This document shows positions 5,860 through 8,960 of a DNA stretch of 8,960 bases, in pieces. The notes under the pieces are model-generated. The model saw only the letters and a list, made by a program, of their open reading frames with translations. It was not told the origin of the DNA and did no database searches. Origin of the DNA: Pseudomonas sp. (lineage in GTDB: Bacteria > Pseudomonadota > Gammaproteobacteria > Pseudomonadales > Pseudomonadaceae). The position numbers were made by a program, and so were the translations under genes. Position 1 is the stretch's first letter; each line of letters opens with the position of its first letter. The DNA lies in the NCBI GenBank assembly GCA_029239415.1, contig JAQZAY010000143.1, positions 1 through 8,960 on the forward strand. The letters run 5' to 3'.

Positions 5860-7032
5860 ATGTCCGACACGCCGCGCAGATTCGCAACCCGCACCCTCCA
5901 CGCTGGCGACCAGTTCTCGGTCGCCGACAACGCCATCTTCCCCGCCATCGTCACCGCCAGCACCTTCAGCAAGCGCAGCCTGGACGAGAGCACCGAGTAC
6001 GCCTACAGCCGCGTCGGCAACCCGACCCGCCACGCGTACGAAACCTGCATCGCGGCCCTGGAGGAGGGTGCCGGCGCGGTCGCCTGCGCCTCGGGCGTGG
6101 CGGCGACGGCGACCGTGCTGGAGCTGCTGCCCAAGGACTCGCACGTAGTGGTGATGAACGGCGTGTACGGCGGCACCTTCCGCCTGCTGGAAGACTACCG
6201 CAGCCACTCCGCAGGCCTGACCACCACCTACGTCGACCTCAACGACCTGCAGGCCGTGGCCGAGGCGATCCGCCCCGACACCCGCCTGGTCTGGATCGAG
6301 ACCCCGACCAACCCGCTGCTGCAGCTGGTCGATATCAAGGCCCTGTGCGAGCTGGCGCGGGCGCGCGGCATCCTCACCTGCGTCGACAACACCTTCTGCT
6401 CGCCGTGGAACCAGCAGCCCATCCTCCTGGGCATCGACCTGGTGATGCATTCGGCGAGCAAGTACATCGGCGGGCACTCGGACCTGATCGGCGGCGTGGT
6501 GGTGGCCGCCAATGACGAGCTGCTGGCGCGCCTGCGCAAGATCAGCATGGCCGTCGGCGCGATCCAGGGCCCCTTCGACTGCTACCTCGCCCTGCGCGGC
6601 CTCAAGACCCTCGACGTGCGCATGGAGCGCCAGTGCGCCAACGTCCTGCGCATCGCCCGCTTCCTCGAAACGCACCCCCAGGTCGAGCAGGTCTACTACC
6701 CCGAGCTCGACAGCCATCCGCAGCAGGCCCTGTGCAAGCAGCAGATGCGCACCGGCGGGGCAGTGGTCACGATGAGAGTCAAGGGCGACCGCCAGGCCGT
6801 CAACCGGCTGGTCGAAGGCCTGTCGATCTTCGTGCTGGCCGATTCGCTGGGCGGCGTGGAAAGCATGATCAACCACGCCTGGAGCATGTCGCACAACTCA
6901 CTGACCCCCGAGCAGAAAGCGCGCATCGGCATCAGCGAAAGCGTGCTGAGGTTGTCCGTGGGGATCGAAGACTACCGCGACCTGATCGCCGACCTGGAAG
7001 CGGCGTTGCAGTGCGCGGCAACCGCTGCCTGA
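5860..7032 (+). CDS. Cys/Met metabolism PLP-dependent enzyme (cystathionine gamma-synthase/lyase-like)
   Basis: A 390-aa fold-type I PLP enzyme. Recognisable sites are YSRVGNPTR (49-57) for phosphate binding, the ASGV loop (77-80), Tyr103 in VYGGTFR, Asp176 in VDNTF for the PLP ring nitrogen, the Schiff-base Lys201 in SASKYIGGHSD, and Arg364 in VLRLSVGIED for the substrate carboxylate. Methionine gamma-lyases have Cys two residues after the catalytic Tyr (YGC); here it is Gly105, as in cystathionine gamma-synthases and lyases, so a methionine gamma-lyase call is less favoured. The stretch after SLGGVES (329-335) reads HAWSMSH (339-345), where HPAxMTH is usual. ATG 5860 gives the family's N-terminus; the open frame extends upstream but into the control region. 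It probably makes or cleaves cystathionine or a related sulfur or gamma-substituted amino acid under the divergent Lrp-type regulator. Exact substrate unknown. Confidence 0.92.
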   Translation: MSDTPRRFATRTLHAGDQFSVADNAIFPAIVTASTFSKRSLDESTEYAYSRVGNPTRHAYETCIAALEEGAGAVACASGVAATATVLELLPKDSHVVVMNGVYGGTFRLLEDYRSHSAGLTTTYVDLNDLQAVAEAIRPDTRLVWIETPTNPLLQLVDIKALCELARARGILTCVDNTFCSPWNQQPILLGIDLVMHSASKYIGGHSDLIGGVVVAANDELLARLRKISMAVGAIQGPFDCYLALRGLKTLDVRMERQCANVLRIARFLETHPQVEQVYYPELDSHPQQALCKQQMRTGGAVVTMRVKGDRQAVNRLVEGLSIFVLADSLGGVESMINHAWSMSHNSLTPEQKARIGISESVLRLSVGIEDYRDLIADLEAALQCAATAA

Positions 7033-7071
7033 GATCTCCCAGCCTGTGAGAGAATCCCGGCAGCGTCACGG

Positions 7072-7112
7072 TGTGGGAGCGGGCTTGCCGGCGAACGAGG
7101 GCAAAGCCCTCG
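7072..7112. repeat. REP-like element with adjoining hairpin
   Basis: TGTGGGAGCGGGCTTGCCGG followed by CGAA (7072-7095) closely resembles the repetitive extragenic palindrome common in P. putida and relatives (form TGTAGGAGCGGGTTTACCCG then CGAA), with a changed base in the second half of its inner palindrome. Directly next to it is a perfect 7-bp hairpin, CGAGGGC-AAA-GCCCTCG (7096-7112). It lies between two convergent genes, the typical REP position, and no T-run follows in either direction. Together with the short flanks it accounts for the 103-bp gap at 7033-7135. Confidence 0.65.
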
Positions 7113-7135
7113 CAATAGCCACCTGGGTCCCGAGA

Positions 7136-7375
7136 TCAGGCCTGGGCCGGATACTCCACATGCTGCACAATCTTCTCCTTCAACAACGCCCGCTCCTTGC
7201 GCAGGCGATTCACCGTGTCATCACTGGTGCCGTTCTTCTCTGCAACCATCACCTCCTTGTCCTTGGCCAGGTAGTCCTTGTGCAACTGACTCAGCGCCGA
7301 GTCGGTCTTCTTCAGCGCCTCGAACTTGTCTTCATCGAGCTTGAGGTCTGCGAGCAGATCGTGCGTGACTGGCAT
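7136..7375 (-). CDS. YdcH/DUF465-family small protein
   Basis: A 79-aa, highly charged, mostly helical protein with no membrane segment or signal. It opens MPVTHDLLADLKLDEDKFEA and continues with heptad-like spacing through ALKKTDSALSQLHKDYLAKD and NRLRKERALLKEKIVQHVEY, the short two-helix coiled-coil pattern of the YdcH (DUF465, PF04325) family, whose function is unknown. ATG 7375 is preceded by a strong ribosome site, GAGGTGA (complement of 7380-7386), which settles the start against a longer open frame running upstream. It converges on the PLP enzyme and is divergent from rnd, so it is a single-gene unit. Confidence 0.88.
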   Translation of the reverse strand: MPVTHDLLADLKLDEDKFEALKKTDSALSQLHKDYLAKDKEVMVAEKNGTSDDTVNRLRKERALLKEKIVQHVEYPAQA

Positions 7376-7488
7376 TGCTTCACCTCTGTCAGGGGTTGTG
7401 AACGTGTCCTGATGTTTGAGGATAGCCCCCTTTGCAGAGTTCAGAGCAATGCGCGCGGCCAGGACGCGTGGTTTCCCGAGCATGCCTT

Positions 7489-7506
7489 GCGCCGTATATA
7501 CTGCGC
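7489..7506 (+). promoter_or_regulatory. Putative rnd promoter with dyad over the -10
   Basis: TATACT (7497-7502) is a good -10 hexamer, 27 bases before the rnd GTG. It lies within GCGC-C-GTATATAC-T-GCGC (7489-7506), a near-perfect dyad centred on the palindrome GTATATAC. The -35 region (TTTCCC near 7472-7477) is weak. The rest of the 154-bp gap 7376-7529 shows nothing clear beyond the opposing start signals for the YdcH-family gene. Confidence 0.4.
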
Positions 7507-7529
7507 GCCATTGTTCGTGGGAGAGCCTC

Positions 7530-8660
7530 GTGGCCATCGAAATACACTGGATCCGTGACGACCACAGCCTGGCCGAGCACTGCCAACGCTGGCGTGAACT
7601 GCCCTTCGTGGCAGTCGATACCGAATTCATGCGGGTCGACACCTTCTACCCCAAGGCCGGCCTGATCCAGGTCGGCGACGGCGCCCGTGCCTACCTGATC
7701 GACCCCTTGCTGATCAACGACTGGCAGCCGCTGGGCGAGCTGCTCGACGACATGAGCGTGACCAAGGTGCTGCACGCCTGCAGCGAAGACCTCGAAGTGC
7801 TGTCGCGCCTGACCGGCAAGCTGCCGCAGCCGCTGTTCGACACCCAGCTGGCCGCAGGCTACCTCAACCTGGGCTTCTCGATGGGCTACTCGCGCCTGGT
7901 GCAGGAAGTGCTGCAGATCGAGCTGCCCAAGGGCGAGACCCGCTCCGACTGGCTGCAACGCCCGCTCTCGGAGACCCAGGTCAGCTACGCCGCCGAAGAC
8001 GCCGTGCACCTGGCCGAGCTGTACGCCAGCCTGCGCCCGCAACTGTCGGACGAGAAGAACGCCTGGGTGCTCGAGGACGGCGCCGAACTGGTCGCCCAGC
8101 TGCGCCGCGAAATCGACCCCTACGGCCTGTACCGCGACGTCAAGCTGGCCTGGCGCCTCTCGCGACCGCAGCTGGCGGTACTGCGCGAGCTGTGCGCCTG
8201 GCGCGAGCGCGAGGCCCGCGCCCGCGATCTGCCGCGCAACCGCGTGCTGCGCGAGCATGCCCTGTGGCCGATGGCCAAGTCCCAGCCCGACAACCTGTCC
8301 GCGCTGGCGCGGATCGACGACATGCACCCGCGCACCATCCGCCAGGACGGCGAGTTCCTGCTCGACCTGATCAAGCAGGCCGCCAGCCTGCCCCTCGAGC
8401 AATGCCCGCCCTTGCTGCCCGAGCCGCTGCCGATCGAAGCCTCCGGCATCCTCAAGCAGCTGCGCGCCATCGGCCTGGCCGAAGGCGAGCGCCTGGGCAT
8501 CGCCCCCGAGCTGATGCTGCGCAAGAAAACCCTCGAGGCACTGCTCAAGAGCGGCTACCCCGACGGTCCCTATCAATTGCCCGAATCGCTGCGTGGCTGG
8601 CGCCGCGAGCGGATGGGGCAGGCGCTGCTCGACAGCCTGGCAAGCGCCGGAGAATCCTGA
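7530..8660 (+). CDS. rnd: Ribonuclease D
   Basis: A 376-aa 3'-5' exoribonuclease that trims tRNA and other stable RNA precursors. It is a DEDDy enzyme: Exo I D30 and E32 in [10 protein letters not shown], Exo II D87 in [10 protein letters not shown], and Exo III Y153 and D157 in YAAEDAVHL. An HRDC domain follows at about 205-285 (from [20 protein letters not shown]), then a C-terminal helical domain. The length equals E. coli RNase D (375 aa). I start it at GTG 7530, with GGGAG at 7519-7523 six bases upstream and the N-terminus then matching the family; the open frame reaches back to 7416, but that part covers the promoter and is not family-like. Its TGA (8658-8660) overlaps the ycgL ATG by one base. 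Confidence 0.95.
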   Translation: MAIEIHWIRDDHSLAEHCQRWRELPFVAVDTEFMRVDTFYPKAGLIQVGDGARAYLIDPLLINDWQPLGELLDDMSVTKVLHACSEDLEVLSRLTGKLPQPLFDTQLAAGYLNLGFSMGYSRLVQEVLQIELPKGETRSDWLQRPLSETQVSYAAEDAVHLAELYASLRPQLSDEKNAWVLEDGAELVAQLRREIDPYGLYRDVKLAWRLSRPQLAVLRELCAWREREARARDLPRNRVLREHALWPMAKSQPDNLSALARIDDMHPRTIRQDGEFLLDLIKQAASLPLEQCPPLLPEPLPIEASGILKQLRAIGLAEGERLGIAPELMLRKKTLEALLKSGYPDGPYQLPESLRGWRRERMGQALLDSLASAGES

Positions 8661-8953
8661 TGAAACGTATCTGCTCGATCTACAAAAGCCCACGCAAGAA
8701 CGGCATGTACCTCTACGTGCTCAAGGCCGACGCCTTGAACCGCGTGCCCGAAGGCCTGCTGCCGTTCTTCGGCACCCCCGCGCACGCCTTCGACCTGGTG
8801 CTGACCCCCGAGCGCAAGCTCGCCCGCGAAGACATCGCCAAGGTGCTGGAAAACCTCGACAGCCAGGGCTACCACCTGCAGATGCCGCCGCCGGACGACG
8901 AGTACATCGAGCACCTGCCCGAAGAACTGCTGCGCCGTAACGACCCCGTCTGA
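8660..8953 (+). CDS. ycgL: YcgL domain protein (DUF709/UPF0745)
   Basis: A 97-aa soluble protein of the YcgL family, small alpha/beta proteins widespread in gammaproteobacteria with no firmly known function. Recognisable blocks are [20 protein letters not shown] at the N-terminus, [12 protein letters not shown] (29-40) in the middle, and [14 protein letters not shown] (69-82) near the end. ATG 8660 shares a base with the rnd stop (TGATG) and has GGAG (8649-8652) seven bases upstream, so the gene is translationally coupled to rnd. In related genomes a ycgN-type gene often follows; only 7 bases remain here, including an ATG at 8956-8958, too little to call. Confidence 0.93.
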   Translation: MKRICSIYKSPRKNGMYLYVLKADALNRVPEGLLPFFGTPAHAFDLVLTPERKLAREDIAKVLENLDSQGYHLQMPPPDDEYIEHLPEELLRRNDPV

Positions 8954-8960
8954 GCATGCG

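Noticed and set aside
7389..8693. A 434-codon frame antisense to rnd
   Set aside because: Shadow of rnd; the translation is Gln/Ala/Gly/Val-rich without domains and the DEDDy residues are on the plus strand.
8956..8960. ATG at the right edge as the start of a ycgN-type gene
   Set aside because: Only five bases are visible, with no ribosome site resolved; neighbourhood alone does not support a call.

Overview
The window looks like ordinary core chromosome of a Pseudomonas, most likely from the P. putida group. The evidence is uniformly GC-rich coding sequence, a malate:quinone oxidoreductase of the Pseudomonas/E. coli type, a REP-like element resembling those of P. putida, and an RNase D-YcgL pair. 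I see no insertion sequence, phage gene, CRISPR array or compositional island.

Layout, left to right. A tRNA-Ser(CGA) gene (7-96) ends in a hairpin. A gene-poor stretch of about 400 bases (97-504) then leads to mqo. It holds promoter-like sequence, a perfect 12-bp LacI/Cra-type palindrome and two very short, overlapping reading frames just before mqo. The malate:quinone oxidoreductase gene (505-2172, +) is followed by two hairpins, the second a bidirectional terminator. It is shared with a converging minus-strand group that reads, in transcription order, Lrp/AsnC regulator (5742-5284), moaA (5176-4172), a bestrophin-family channel (4149-3250) and a LysR-type regulator (3168-2284). moaA and the bestrophin gene are only 22 bp apart and are probably co-transcribed.

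The Lrp/AsnC gene is divergent from a Cys/Met-metabolism PLP enzyme (5860-7032, +), the classic arrangement for a local amino-acid-responsive regulator and its target. A REP-like hairpin region (about 7072-7112) separates this enzyme from a converging 79-aa YdcH/DUF465 protein (7375-7136, -). Divergent from that, rnd (RNase D, GTG start at 7530) overlaps ycgL (8660-8953) by one base in a TGATG junction. The window ends 7 bp after ycgL.

The genes serve several separate housekeeping roles: TCG decoding, malate oxidation into the quinone pool, the first step of molybdenum cofactor synthesis, anion transport, sulfur amino-acid metabolism and tRNA 3' processing. I do not see a clearly new multi-gene system. 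The parts most worth a second look are the mqo upstream region (palindrome plus coupled mini-ORFs), the solitary moaA-bestrophin pair, and the substituted active-site segment of the PLP enzyme beside its Lrp-type neighbour.
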